Shown: positions 15,254 to 24,748 of the stretch, piece by piece
Position numbering within the stretch: the stretch's first letter is position 1
How the letters are laid out: each line of letters begins with the position of its first letter
Assembly (NCBI GenBank): GCA_934462925.1
Contig: CAKSIT010000003.1
Span: 62,001-126,000, forward strand
Length of the DNA: 64,000 nt
Reading direction: 5' to 3'
Source of the DNA: an uncultured Oscillospiraceae bacterium
GTDB lineage: Bacteria > Bacillota > Clostridia > Oscillospirales > Ruminococcaceae
Translations under genes and position numbers: made by a program
The notes under the pieces: generated by a model
Databases searched by the model: none
What the model was told of the DNA's origin: nothing
The model's input: the letters and a program-made list of their open reading frames with translations, nothing else

Positions 15254-16657
15254 ATGAAGGACCTTACAAAAGGCAGCCCGCTTAAGCTTATAATAGCCTT
15301 TGCGCTGCCGATACTGCTTGGAAGCGTGTTTCAGCAGGCATATACGCTCGCGGACACGATAATAATAGGACAGCACCTCGGCAAGGGTTCGCTTGCTGCG
15401 GTAGGCTCTACAACGTCCGTGGTGTCGCTTATGTTCAACATAATAAACGGGCTTGTAACGGGTTTTGCAATAATTGCCGCAAAGAACTTCGGCGCGGGCG
15501 ACCGCGAGGAGCTTCGCAGGACGATAGCGCGCATGACCGTGTTTTCGGGCGCTGCGACCGCGCTTATCATTGCGTGTACGCTCTGCTTCATATCGCCGCT
15601 TCTGCGCGCGCTTGACACGCCCGACACAATTTTTGCCGAGGCTCGCACCTACCTTATGATAGTGGCGGCGGGGCTTGTCGTAACGCTCTTTTATAACCTT
15701 GAGGCGGGCATACTCCGCGCGGTGGGCGACAGCGTTGTGCCGCTCGTTATCCTTATAATAGCGGCGGCGCTCAACATTGTGCTTGACCTGCTGCTGGTGT
15801 GCGTGTTTGAGATGGGCGTTGCGGGCGCGGCTCTCGCTACGGTTGCAGCGCAGCTTATTTCGGCTGTCGTGTGCCTTGTGTATCTTATAAAGCGCAGGCC
15901 GTTCCTTGTGATAAAGCGCGGGGACTTTGTGTTCACGGCGCATTCCACAGCTGAGCTTCTTTCTGCGGGGCTTGGCATGGCGCTTATGTATTCTATAGTG
16001 GACATCGGCTCGATAGTGCTGCAAAACGGCATAAACGGCTTTGGCGAGGACGTTATTGCGGCGCACACGGCGGCGCGGCGGATATTCGGGCTTACGATAA
16101 TGCCGTTCTCGGCGGTAAGCGCAACGCTCGTCACGTTCTGCTCGCAGAACAGGGGCGCGGGGCAGTATTCGCGCATTCGCAGGGGTATACGCGAGGGGCT
16201 GGCGCTTATGTTCGGGTGGGCTACTATTGCGGTGCTGCTGGTGTTTTTTGCGGGCAAGTACCTTGTGGGAATGATAGTCCCCGGAACGGACGCAGCCATT
16301 GCGAATACGGCGGTACTCTATCTCAGGTGGAATGTGCCGTTTTACTACTGCCTTGCGGTGCTTTTAGGACTCAGAAGCTCGCTGCAGGGGCTTGGCAAGA
16401 GCGTTGTGCCGATAATCGCTAGCATAATAGAGCTTGTATGGAAATTCTGCACCGTGGCGTTTATGATACCGCTTTTCGGCGGCAAGGACGGCACGGTAGG
16501 CTCAACGGTAAAGCAGGTAGGCGGATATTTCGGCGTGGTGCTGTCCGAGCCTGTGATTTGGACGGTATGCGCCGTTATGATAGGAACTATAGCAATATTC
16601 ACGCTGCGCTCAATGCCAAAGGACGACGCGCCGCACAACGACATTGAAAGGACGTAG
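15254..16657 (+). CDS. MATE-family efflux transporter
   Basis: A 467-residue, 12-helix antiporter that expels cationic compounds or metabolites in exchange for sodium ions or protons. The start region MKDLTKGSPLKLIIAFALP and the two homologous halves, each beginning with a P-hydrophobic-G pattern (ALPILLGSVFQQAYTLADT near residue 18 and the second half near 240), are characteristic. It lies three bases before the MoxR gene start and shares its transcript, which may be accidental. Confidence 0.92.
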   Translation: MKDLTKGSPLKLIIAFALPILLGSVFQQAYTLADTIIIGQHLGKGSLAAVGSTTSVVSLMFNIINGLVTGFAIIAAKNFGAGDREELRRTIARMTVFSGAATALIIACTLCFISPLLRALDTPDTIFAEARTYLMIVAAGLVVTLFYNLEAGILRAVGDSVVPLVILIIAAALNIVLDLLLVCVFEMGVAGAALATVAAQLISAVVCLVYLIKRRPFLVIKRGDFVFTAHSTAELLSAGLGMALMYSIVDIGSIVLQNGINGFGEDVIAAHTAARRIFGLTIMPFSAVSATLVTFCSQNRGAGQYSRIRRGIREGLALMFGWATIAVLLVFFAGKYLVGMIVPGTDAAIANTAVLYLRWNVPFYYCLAVLLGLRSSLQGLGKSVVPIIASIIELVWKFCTVAFMIPLFGGKDGTVGSTVKQVGGYFGVVLSEPVIWTVCAVMIGTIAIFTLRSMPKDDAPHNDIERT

Positions 16658-16660
16658 ACC

Positions 16661-17608
16661 ATGATTAAAGAGCTTTGTGAAAAACTGACGGATAACATCT
16701 CCCTTGCGGTAAAGGGCAAGCGCCCGCAGATACGGCTTGTGTGCGCCGCGCTTTTCGCGGGGGGACACGTTCTGCTGCAGGACGTACCCGGCACGGGCAA
16801 AACGCTGCTCGCGCGCTCGCTTGCGCGCTCCGTCGAGGGCGAGTTCCGCAGGATACAGTTTACGCCCGACCTGCTGCCGTCGGACATCACGGGCATAAAC
16901 TGGTTCAACGTAAAGCAGCAGGAGTTTGTGCTGCGAAAAGGTCCTGTTTTCACAAACGTTCTTCTGGCGGACGAGATAAACCGCGCAACGCCGCGCACGC
17001 AGTCTGCGCTTCTCGAGTGCATGGAGGAGCGGCAGGCTACCGTGGACGGCGACACGCTGCCGATTCAGCAGCCCTTTTTCGTCATAGCAACGCAGAACCC
17101 CGCGGAAATACAGGGAACATACCCCCTGCCCGAAGCGCAGCTCGACCGCTTTATGATTCGTCTTGCGCTTGGATACCCCGAGCGCGGGCAGGAGCTGCTT
17201 GCGATAAGCGGCGGCAGCAGCGCAGACCCCGCGCGCGGCATAAAGCCCGTTTGCGGCGTGGGCGATATTCTTGCGGCGCAGCGCGAGGCTGACGGCGTAA
17301 AGGTAACGGACGCGGTATGCGGCTACATTGCGGATATTGCCGCGCGCACCCGCACCCACGCGGGGGTAAGGCTCGGGCTTTCAACGCGCGGCGCGCAGGC
17401 GCTAAAACGCATGGCGTGCGCGCTCGCCGCAATCGACGGCAGGGACTACGCAAAGCCGCAGGACGTTATCGAGGCTGCGCCCGTTGTAGTGTGCCACAGG
17501 CTCATATGCCGCGGGTATTCCGTCAACGGCTCGGCTGAAAACGCCGCGGGCGAGGTGCTGTCGCAGATTCTTGGCAGCGTTCCCGTGCCGAGCGAGGATA
17601 TAGGCTGA
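16661..17608 (+). CDS. MoxR-type AAA+ ATPase
   Basis: A 315-residue chaperone-like ATPase of the MoxR group. Walker A is DVPGTGKTLLARS (about 42-54), Walker B VLLADEINRATPRTQSALLE (about 105-124), followed by the sensor 1 region FVIATQNPAE and the C-terminal lid. MoxR proteins act with DUF58/VWA-type partners to insert cofactors or assemble complexes. It is the first of a coupled set: its stop overlaps the start of the DUF58 gene (TGATG). Confidence 0.92.
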   Translation: MIKELCEKLTDNISLAVKGKRPQIRLVCAALFAGGHVLLQDVPGTGKTLLARSLARSVEGEFRRIQFTPDLLPSDITGINWFNVKQQEFVLRKGPVFTNVLLADEINRATPRTQSALLECMEERQATVDGDTLPIQQPFFVIATQNPAEIQGTYPLPEAQLDRFMIRLALGYPERGQELLAISGGSSADPARGIKPVCGVGDILAAQREADGVKVTDAVCGYIADIAARTRTHAGVRLGLSTRGAQALKRMACALAAIDGRDYAKPQDVIEAAPVVVCHRLICRGYSVNGSAENAAGEVLSQILGSVPVPSEDIG

Positions 17609-18732
17609 TGGAGCTTGTGCTGATGGCGCTCATTCTCGCGGCGGTGCTTGCGGCGCAGTATCTTGTCTACAAGAAATACGCGCTGCGGGGCGTTACCTAC
17701 ACGCTTACGCTTAGTAAGACGGAGGTTTTCGAGGGCGACGAGTTCGAGGCCGTTGAGGAGATAGAAAACGCAAAGTGGCTGCCGCTGCCGTGGGTAAGGA
17801 CGGAGATAAACTGCTCGCGCAGGCTGAGCTTTGTGGGCGCTTCGCAGGAAACCGCCGACAAAACCGAGCAGCGCGGCCTTGTCGCGGGAATATTCGTGCT
17901 GCGCGGGCGGCAGAAGTGCCGCAGGGTGTGGCGCGTGCGCTGCGAGAAGCGCGGCATATTCTCCGTGAACGACGTTTCCGTGTCGGCAAGCGACCTTTTC
18001 GGGCTATGCAGACCCACAATGCTTATAAAAACCGAGCAGCGCGTGCGCGTGCTGCCCATTCCCGCCGAAATTGAGTGCGGCGAGCTTTCGCGCGAGGCGT
18101 TTATCGGGGATATAGCCGTGCGGCGCTTTGTGCTGCCCGACCCGTTTATGATAAGCGGCGCGCGCGAGTACACGGGGCGCGAGCCTATGAGCCGCATTCA
18201 TTGGGCGCAGACGGCGCGCACGGGCAGACCCATGGTATACAGCAGCGAGTTCACCACCGAGCGCTCCATGCTTATTGTGATGAATATGCAGCGCAGCTTC
18301 ACCGACGAGCGCCGCAGGCTGTCCGTTACGGATATCGAGGCGCAGATAAAGGCTGCGGCGTTCATGCTGGACGTGTGCCGCGCCACGCGAACGCCATGCG
18401 CGCTGTGCGCTAATACCGTGCAGCCGCTCGCTACGCCCTGCGCGGAGGGCTATGCCCATACCATCGAGCTGCTGCGCATTCTCGCGGAGCTAAAAAACGG
18501 CTGCGGGCGGCATATCGACGACTATATAGCGGCGCTTGATATTTCGTGCTACACGGACGTCGTGCTTATAACCGCTTTTGTAAGCGAGCGCGCCGCAGAG
18601 TTCCTGCGCGCGGCTTCGCAGGCGGGAAAGGGCTGCTTTGTCCTTACGACGGGCGCTGACGAAACCGACTTCTGCGAATCGCGGCACATACCGCGAAAGC
18701 TCTATCCCCCCGAGGCAGGTGACGACGAATGA
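17608..18732 (+). CDS. DUF58 domain protein
   Basis: A 374-residue protein with an N-terminal hydrophobic segment (residues about 1-16) and a central DUF58 domain containing the recognisable REYTGREPMSRIHWAQTARTG segment. DUF58 is a VWA-like fold that works with MoxR ATPases. The ATG overlaps the MoxR stop by one base and its own stop overlaps the next gene by four, so the three are translationally coupled. Confidence 0.9.
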   Translation: MELVLMALILAAVLAAQYLVYKKYALRGVTYTLTLSKTEVFEGDEFEAVEEIENAKWLPLPWVRTEINCSRRLSFVGASQETADKTEQRGLVAGIFVLRGRQKCRRVWRVRCEKRGIFSVNDVSVSASDLFGLCRPTMLIKTEQRVRVLPIPAEIECGELSREAFIGDIAVRRFVLPDPFMISGAREYTGREPMSRIHWAQTARTGRPMVYSSEFTTERSMLIVMNMQRSFTDERRRLSVTDIEAQIKAAAFMLDVCRATRTPCALCANTVQPLATPCAEGYAHTIELLRILAELKNGCGRHIDDYIAALDISCYTDVVLITAFVSERAAEFLRAASQAGKGCFVLTTGADETDFCESRHIPRKLYPPEAGDDE

Positions 18733-20024
18733 CAGACAGACGATTATGCGCGGCGGCTTCGCTGTGCCAGCTTCTCACGCTGTTCCCGTTTGTGGTGCTG
18801 TGCGAGGGCGTGGGCTTCGGGGCTTATGTGTGGTGGCATTACGCGGCGTTTTTTGCGTGTATGGGCGTATTTTGGCTTCTCGGCAGGCTTTGCGGGGCGT
18901 GGGCGGCGCACGGCGCGTTTTCGCGCAGGGGCAAGCCGCTTGCAGTGTTCGCCTCGCGCGCGGCAGTACTTGTGCCATCGGGAATTTTCGCCGCGGCAAC
19001 GGCGCTTTTGGGGCTGTCGGCGGGGCTGTATCTTTACATTCTCCCCGCGTGCATTATCGCGTATTTCGGCGGGCGCAGGTCGGTGGACCTTGTGTATTCG
19101 GACGTGTTTTCGCGCGGGTGGTTCGGGCTGTATTTTGTGGCGGCGCTTGTCGCTTCGATACTGTTGTGGTTCGTACCCGACAAGAGCGTGAGCGGCGCGG
19201 GGACGTTCCAGCTGTGCATAGTGTTCGGCGTGCTGACGGCGGCTGCCGCGGTTCTCGCAAATCAGACGAATATAGACACGCGCACCCGTCAGCGCTCCGA
19301 GGGGCGCTCGGTACTGCCGCAGGGGCTGCGCGGCTATAACGCGGCGCTTATTGCGGGAGTGTGCGTGCTTATCGTGGGGCTTTTCCTGTTCGCAAAGCCG
19401 CTGGCAGAGCTTGCCGCGAGCGGCATAAAGGCGCTTATAGCGCTGTTGCTGGGGCTGCTTAAAAGCAGGGAACAAATACCGCAGGACGCCCAAGAGGGCT
19501 ATGAGTACGAGGGGCATATCAAGATAACGCCCGCGGATAACGGCATTTACTCGCTGCTCAATTTCCTTGTCGCGGCGGCGCTTATAGTGCTTGCGGTGCG
19601 TTTTCGCAGGGAGATATGGGAGTTTATAAAGGGACTGTTCGCGCCGCTTTTTAAGGAGAACGCCGCGCCCGAGCAGCTGCCGTTTGCGGACGAGGTGAGC
19701 AACATTGATTCCGCGCGCGCTGATAGCCGCTCGCGCCGCCGCAGGGAGCAGGCGCTGCTGAAGCGCTACCGCCGCGAATCCGACCCCGCCGAGCGCTTTC
19801 GGCTGGGATACGCGCTGTTTCTGTGCAGGCTGAGGTACACGCCGTTTGCGCAGACGGCGTGGGACACTACTACGGTACACGCGCAAAAGGGCGAGCTTGC
19901 GTTCCGCGTTGAGCAGATACAGCGGCTTGCCGCGATATACGACGAGGTGCGCTACGGCGAAAGGCAGCCGAGCGCGCAGGAGCTTGACTTTGAGGAGCAG
20001 CTGCTGCGGGAAATAGGAAAATAG
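18729..20024 (+). CDS. Multi-pass membrane protein of the MoxR-DUF58 operon
   Basis: A 431-residue protein with about eight hydrophobic helices in the first 250 residues, another near 275-295, and a C-terminal cytoplasmic part of about 130 residues rich in Arg and Glu (RSRRRREQALLKRYRRE) whose pattern resembles DUF4129 ends found on transglutaminase-like membrane proteins. Here the transglutaminase-like core with its Cys-His-Asp triad is absent. The ATG lies within the last codons of the DUF58 gene (four-base overlap). Probably the membrane scaffold of the MoxR/DUF58 pair; its function is unknown. Confidence 0.7.
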   Translation: MTDRRLCAAASLCQLLTLFPFVVLCEGVGFGAYVWWHYAAFFACMGVFWLLGRLCGAWAAHGAFSRRGKPLAVFASRAAVLVPSGIFAAATALLGLSAGLYLYILPACIIAYFGGRRSVDLVYSDVFSRGWFGLYFVAALVASILLWFVPDKSVSGAGTFQLCIVFGVLTAAAAVLANQTNIDTRTRQRSEGRSVLPQGLRGYNAALIAGVCVLIVGLFLFAKPLAELAASGIKALIALLLGLLKSREQIPQDAQEGYEYEGHIKITPADNGIYSLLNFLVAAALIVLAVRFRREIWEFIKGLFAPLFKENAAPEQLPFADEVSNIDSARADSRSRRRREQALLKRYRRESDPAERFRLGYALFLCRLRYTPFAQTAWDTTTVHAQKGELAFRVEQIQRLAAIYDEVRYGERQPSAQELDFEEQLLREIGK

Positions 20025-20056
20025 GATAATAGACAAAGAAAACAGGAGATAACGCT

Positions 20057-22447
20057 ATGACTTTCAGGGAACTGCTCAAAAACGACGGCTACATTGTACT
20101 GGACGGCGCTATGGGAACAATGCTTCAGGCGAGCGGGCTTAAGCTCGGCGGACTGCCCGAGGAGCTTAATTTCACGAACCCCGAGCTTATCGGGGACATT
20201 CACCGACAGTACATTGCCGCAGGCGCGCAGGCGGTATATGCCAACACATTCGGCGCGAACGCCCACAAGCTGCGCGAGAGCCGCTATACCGTAACGCAGG
20301 TAGTTGAAAAGGGCATTGAGATAGCGCGCAGGGCGTGCGAGGGTACGGACGCGCTCGTGGCGCTCGACGTAGGCTCGCTTGGGCGAATGATGCGCCCGAC
20401 GGGCGATATGCCCGTAAGCGAGGCGTACGAGATGTTTAAGGAGATAATGCTTGCGGGGCGCGGCGCGGATTTCATTGCGATAGAAACAATGACCGACCTT
20501 ATGGAGGTTAAGACGGCGCTTCTCGCGGCAAAGGAGAACACCGACCTGCCCGTAGTCGTAACCATGTCGTTTGAGCAGAGCCTGCGCACGTTTACGGGCT
20601 GCTCGGCGGCTTCAATGGCGCTTACGCTTTCTGCGCTCGGCGCGGACGTTATCGGCATGAACTGCTCGCTGGGTCCGGACGAGGCGTACCCCATTGCCGA
20701 GGAAATAATGCGCTGGAGCAGCGTTCCCGTAATAATCCGCCCGAACGCGGGTCTGCCCGACCCGAAAACCAACCTTTACAGCGTAACGCCCGAGCAGTAC
20801 GCGCAGGATATCGAGCGCATAGCGCAGCTGGGCGTAAAGTGCTTTGGCGGGTGCTGCGGCACTACGCCCGAGTTTATAAAGGCTGTGTGCGCGGCGCTGC
20901 GCGGAAAGTCGCCCAAAAAACCCGAAAGGGAGATACCCGCCGCGGTATGCTCCGCAAGCAGGGTAGTGGAGCTTGACACCGTGCGCATTATCGGCGAGCG
21001 CATAAATCCCACGGGCAAAAAGCTTTTCAAGGAGGCGCTTAAGCGCCGCGACCTCGACTACATCATGCGGCAGGCGATAGACCAGACCGCGGCGGGCGCG
21101 GAGATACTGGACGTGAACGTAGGTCTGCCCGACATAGACGAAAAGGAAATGATGCTTGCGGCTGTTGACGCTATCCAGAGTGTTACGGACGCGCCGCTGC
21201 AAATAGACACCACCGAGCTTGACGTGCTTGAAGCGGCGCTGCGCACGGTTTCGGGCAAGCCCATTGTAAACTCGGTAAACGGCGAGGAGGAGAAGCTGCG
21301 CACGGTGCTGCCGCTTGTAAAGAAGTACGGCGCGGCGGTAGTGGGGCTTACGCTCGACGAGAACGGCATTCCGCCCAAAGCGGAGCAGCGCTTTGAGATA
21401 GCGCAGCGCATTATGGAGCGCGCGCTGGCGCTCGGCATACCAAAGCGGGACATCTACATCGACTGCCTGACGCTCACTGCCTCGGCGGAGCAGGACGGCG
21501 CTGCGGAAACGCTTAAGGCGGTGCGCATGGTAACGCAGCGGCTCGGGCTTAAAACGGTGCTTGGCGTGTCCAACATCTCGTTCGGGCTGCCGAACCGCGA
21601 GCTTGTAAACAGCACGTTCCTTACAATGGCAATGAACAACGGGCTTACGCTCCCCATAATCAACCCGAATATCGCGGTAATGGCGGGCGCTGTCGCGGCG
21701 TTCAGGCTGCTTTCGGGCTACGACAGGAACGGCGCGGACTTTATCTCGCGCTTCGGTGCGGACAACATCATCACCTCGCAGGTAAAGCAGGCTTCTGTTG
21801 GCGCGCAGGCTTCGGGGGAAATCTCCGACATAGCGCGGGCAGTTGCGGACGGGCTTAAGGCGGACTGCGCTGCGGCGGCGCAGGCGCTGCTGTCCTCCGG
21901 TACAGACCCCATGACGCTCATAAACGAGCAGCTTATCCCCGCGCTTGATACCGTGGGCGAGAAGTTTGAAAAGGGTACGATATTCCTGCCGCAGCTTATA
22001 CAGTCCGCGGGCGCGGCGCAGGCGGCGTTCGACGTTGTAAAGCAGCACATAGCAAGCACGGGCGGCGCAAGCGAGAGCCGCGGCAGGGTGGTACTCTGCA
22101 CGGTAAAGGGTGATATCCACGATATCGGCAAGAACATCGTGAAAACGCTGCTCGAAAACTACGGCTTCGAGGTGATAGACCTCGGCAAGGACGTTGACTA
22201 TCAGGCGGTAGTGGACGCTGCGGTGAAGTACGGCGCGAAGCTCGTGGGGCTTTCCGCGCTCATGACCACAACGCTCAAGAGCATGGAGAACACGATAAAG
22301 CTGCTGCACGACAACCATGTAGACTGCAAGATAGTGGTAGGCGGCGCGGTTCTCACGCCCGAATACGCGCAGAAGATAGGCGCGGATTTCTACGCAAAGG
22401 ACGCAAAGGAAACCGTGGATATCGCGCGGCGCGTTTACGGCTCGTAA
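20057..22447 (+). CDS. metH: Cobalamin-dependent methionine synthase, short form
   Basis: Transfers a methyl group from methyltetrahydrofolate through cobalamin to homocysteine. The 796 residues hold a homocysteine-binding zinc barrel with ligands Cys203, Cys266 and Cys267 (GGCCGTTP), a folate-binding TIM barrel from about 310 to 565 (INPTGKK start), a helical cap, and a B12-binding Rossmann domain with DIHDIG (686-691), whose His688 ligates cobalt. The C-terminal AdoMet-binding reactivation domain of the roughly 1200-residue E. coli enzyme is missing, as in many anaerobes, so a separate reactivase is implied. AGGAG lies upstream; a strong terminator follows. Confidence 0.95.
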   Translation: MTFRELLKNDGYIVLDGAMGTMLQASGLKLGGLPEELNFTNPELIGDIHRQYIAAGAQAVYANTFGANAHKLRESRYTVTQVVEKGIEIARRACEGTDALVALDVGSLGRMMRPTGDMPVSEAYEMFKEIMLAGRGADFIAIETMTDLMEVKTALLAAKENTDLPVVVTMSFEQSLRTFTGCSAASMALTLSALGADVIGMNCSLGPDEAYPIAEEIMRWSSVPVIIRPNAGLPDPKTNLYSVTPEQYAQDIERIAQLGVKCFGGCCGTTPEFIKAVCAALRGKSPKKPEREIPAAVCSASRVVELDTVRIIGERINPTGKKLFKEALKRRDLDYIMRQAIDQTAAGAEILDVNVGLPDIDEKEMMLAAVDAIQSVTDAPLQIDTTELDVLEAALRTVSGKPIVNSVNGEEEKLRTVLPLVKKYGAAVVGLTLDENGIPPKAEQRFEIAQRIMERALALGIPKRDIYIDCLTLTASAEQDGAAETLKAVRMVTQRLGLKTVLGVSNISFGLPNRELVNSTFLTMAMNNGLTLPIINPNIAVMAGAVAAFRLLSGYDRNGADFISRFGADNIITSQVKQASVGAQASGEISDIARAVADGLKADCAAAAQALLSSGTDPMTLINEQLIPALDTVGEKFEKGTIFLPQLIQSAGAAQAAFDVVKQHIASTGGASESRGRVVLCTVKGDIHDIGKNIVKTLLENYGFEVIDLGKDVDYQAVVDAAVKYGAKLVGLSALMTTTLKSMENTIKLLHDNHVDCKIVVGGAVLTPEYAQKIGADFYAKDAKETVDIARRVYGS

Positions 22448-22467
22448 GCGGCTCAATATAACGGAAT

Positions 22468-22498
22468 AACCCGCCGTGAATCGTTCGCGGCGGGTTTT
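22468..22498 (+). terminator. Terminator after metH
   Basis: A 9-bp perfect stem (22468-22476 with 22488-22496) with an 11-base loop and T run. Confidence 0.85.
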
Positions 22499-22513
22499 CG
22501 CATATTATTTTCC

Positions 22514-22542
22514 TTGAATCCCTGCGGCGTTAGTGGTAATAT
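22514..22542 (+). promoter_or_regulatory. Probable promoter of the nucleotidyltransferase gene
   Basis: TTGAAT at 22514-22519, 17-bp spacer, TAATAT at 22537-22542. The -35 TTG is also the false start of a longer reading frame. Confidence 0.6.
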
Positions 22543-22564
22543 GTTTACAGAACGGAGGGATAGC

Positions 22565-23587
22565 ATGGAACTGAACGAAATAAAGGCGCTGCTTAAAACG
22601 CCCGCTTATGATTTTCTGCGCACAAATCAGAACCTTGGCGGCAGGACAGCCCTGCTGACGTTGGGCGGCAGCCACGCATACGGCACGGCTGTCGAGGGCA
22701 GCGACGTTGATATAAGGGGCTTTGCGCTCAACGGCAGGACGGCGCTGCTGACGGGCGAGGACTTTGAGCAGGTGACGGACGTGCCAACGGACACGGTGGT
22801 GTATTCCGCTGACAAGCTTATAAGGCTGCTTTCGTCAAACAACCCGAATACGATAGAGATGCTCGGCTGCCGCGCGGAGCATTACCTGTATCTTTCGCAG
22901 GCGGGGCGGCTTGTGCTTGACAACGCGCGGCTGTTTTTGTCGCGGCGCGCGGTAAACGCCTTTGCGGGATACGCGGGCGCGCAGCTTCGCAGGCTGGAGA
23001 ACAAAACCGCCCGCAGCGCGGCGCAGCCGCAGCAGGAAAAGCACATACTGCGCTCGATTGAGCGCGCCATGCTCCACATAAGAAGCCATTGCGCGCAGTT
23101 CCCGAACGACGCGCTGCGGCTCTACACGGACGCTTCGGAGCGCGAGGGCTATGATACGGAGATATACATGGACGTAACGCTCACGCACTACCCGCTGCGG
23201 GATTATGTGGGGCTGTGGTCGGAGCTTAACAGCATTGTGCGCTCCTACAGCGTAATGGGCAAGCGCAACGAGAACGCCATGAGCCACGGCAAGCTCGGCA
23301 AGCACATGATGCACCTTGTGCGGCTTTACTATATGTGCTTTGATATCCTCGAACGCGGGGAGATAGTGACATATCGCGAAAAGGAACACGACTTGCTTAT
23401 GAGCATAAGAAACGGCGCGTATCTTGACGAAAACGACGCGCCTACAGAGGAGTTTGCGGAGCTTCTGAACGCGCTTGACGAGCGCATGGAACGCGCGGAG
23501 CGGGAAACGGAGCTTCCCGCTGAGCCTGACAAAAAGCGCCTGCGCGAGCTGCACGCGGCGGTAAACGAGCTTGCCCTTCGCGCCTAA
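22565..23587 (+). CDS. Predicted nucleotidyltransferase (YcgL/COG3541-like)
   Basis: A 340-residue protein with an N-terminal nucleotidyltransferase core: GGSHAYG at 34-40 and DVD at 47-49, the signature that binds Mg-NTP in the DNA-polymerase-beta superfamily. The remainder is helical. Proteins of this type are found across bacteria and phages, but the nucleotide acceptor is not known. The ATG at 22565 follows CGGAGGG; a 17-codon extension begins inside the promoter and is rejected. Its stop codon overlaps the end of the convergent radical SAM gene by four bases. Confidence 0.8.
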   Translation: MELNEIKALLKTPAYDFLRTNQNLGGRTALLTLGGSHAYGTAVEGSDVDIRGFALNGRTALLTGEDFEQVTDVPTDTVVYSADKLIRLLSSNNPNTIEMLGCRAEHYLYLSQAGRLVLDNARLFLSRRAVNAFAGYAGAQLRRLENKTARSAAQPQQEKHILRSIERAMLHIRSHCAQFPNDALRLYTDASEREGYDTEIYMDVTLTHYPLRDYVGLWSELNSIVRSYSVMGKRNENAMSHGKLGKHMMHLVRLYYMCFDILERGEIVTYREKEHDLLMSIRNGAYLDENDAPTEEFAELLNALDERMERAERETELPAEPDKKRLRELHAAVNELALRA

Positions 23588-24444
23588 AAGAGCGTAAGCT
23601 GCTCGCTTTCCTCAAACCTGCGCATAAAGTCGAAAACGGCGTCGGTGCGGTACTCTATCCCGCGTGAGCGGCATTCGGTTACAAACACGCGCCAAAGCTT
23701 TGCGGCGTTGGGCGAGGTGAGCATATACGCGTCGCCGTACTCGCGGATATAGCGCTCGCGAAGCCCCGGGAAATGCCGCGCAAGCGCGCTGTAGTAATGC
23801 TCCCTGTCGCCGCTTCGCAGGGTAAGCCCCATGTCGAAGCAGATTATCCCCATGCAGCCCGCTTTCCCTGCCATGTCAACTATGGCGGCTACGTTTTCGG
23901 GCGTGTCGTTGATGTAGGGCAGCAGCGGGGAGAGCCATACAACGGTGTGAATGCCGCGCTCGTGCATTTCGCATAGCACCTCAAAGCGGCGCTTTGTCGT
24001 GCAGACGTTCGGCTCTGCAATGCGGCACAAATCCTCGTCAGCGGTGGTAAGGGTCATCTGAATCACCGCCTTTGCGCGCCTGTTTATGCTGTCAATAAGG
24101 TCAATGTCGCGCATTATAAGGTCGGATTTTGTCTGTATCGCAAGCCCGAAGCCGTAGCGCTCGATAAGTTCAAGGCAGCTGCGTGTAAGGCGCAGTTCCT
24201 TTTCCGCGTGGAGATACGGGTCTGACATTGCGCCCGTGCCTATCATGCAGCGGCGGCGCTTTGCCTTAAGCGCCTGCTCCAGCAGCTGCGGGGCGTTTTG
24301 CTTTACCTCGATATCCTCGAAAGCGTGGGTCATGTTGTAGCAGTCGCTGCGCGCGTCGCAGTAAATGCAGCCGTGGGTGCAGCCGCGGTAAATGTTCATG
24401 CCGTTTTTTGCTGAAAGAATGCCCTTTGCCTGTACCATGTGCAT
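23584..24444 (-). CDS. Radical SAM protein, SPL-like
   Basis: A 286-residue radical SAM enzyme. The CX3CX2C cluster motif binding the [4Fe-4S] is formed by Cys22, Cys26 and Cys29 (GCTHGCIYC), and the chain resembles the spore-photoproduct-lyase-like group (COG1533), with VIQMTLTTADEDLCR and LSPLLPYIND segments. No repair activity can be asserted. The start at 24444 follows GAGGTG. It has its own promoter and stands alone, convergent with the nucleotidyltransferase. Confidence 0.85.
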   Translation of the reverse strand: MHMVQAKGILSAKNGMNIYRGCTHGCIYCDARSDCYNMTHAFEDIEVKQNAPQLLEQALKAKRRRCMIGTGAMSDPYLHAEKELRLTRSCLELIERYGFGLAIQTKSDLIMRDIDLIDSINRRAKAVIQMTLTTADEDLCRIAEPNVCTTKRRFEVLCEMHERGIHTVVWLSPLLPYINDTPENVAAIVDMAGKAGCMGIICFDMGLTLRSGDREHYYSALARHFPGLRERYIREYGDAYMLTSPNAAKLWRVFVTECRSRGIEYRTDAVFDFMRRFEESEQLTLF

Positions 24445-24483
24445 TGCACGTCACCTCTGTTCTTCTGCGATTGTTATATGAAC

Positions 24484-24512
24484 ATTTTACCACAGCTTGG
24501 CGCATATGTCAA
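24484..24512 (-). promoter_or_regulatory. Promoter of the radical SAM gene
   Basis: Minus strand TTGACA (24512-24507), 17-bp spacer, TAAAAT (24489-24484). Confidence 0.8.
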
Positions 24513-24748
24513 GCCATTAGCAGCGGGAATTTACTCAACAAAACGGGTAGTGCGGCATAAAATGCAGGGAGTGATATCCACAGCCGTGCTGAGGGTGGCG
24601 GAGTTTCTGCCCATGAATAGCCCAAGGCTGCGATAAGCGCTCGGCGGTTTCACATACTCGGGGCGGCGCGGGGGAGCGCCCTCGCGCTCGTCCCGACCTT
24701 CCGCCTGACAGAATGGCTGCGCCGTGTCCTGCGGCGCATTTTCCGTAC
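24513..24748. other. Intergenic stretch without supported gene
   Basis: Between the divergent radical SAM and AlkD-like promoters. Short GC-rich inverted repeats (for example GCGCGGGGGAGCGCC near 24665) are present, and open frames here have no binding site and poor coding character. I see no gene or known RNA. Confidence 0.5.

Noticed and set aside
14864..16066. Long leftward frame antisense to the DMT and MATE transporter genes
   Set aside because: It spans two real genes and is rich in Arg, His and Lys, typical of a shadow frame.
20612..22456. Long leftward reading frame antisense to metH
   Set aside because: It mirrors metH, whose homocysteine, folate and cobalamin motifs are clear. The antisense protein is rich in Arg, His and Tyr with no motif, as expected of a shadow in GC-rich DNA.
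22514..22564. Upstream extension of the nucleotidyltransferase
   Set aside because: It starts at the TTG of the promoter -35 and has no site; the ATG at 22565 follows CGGAGGG.
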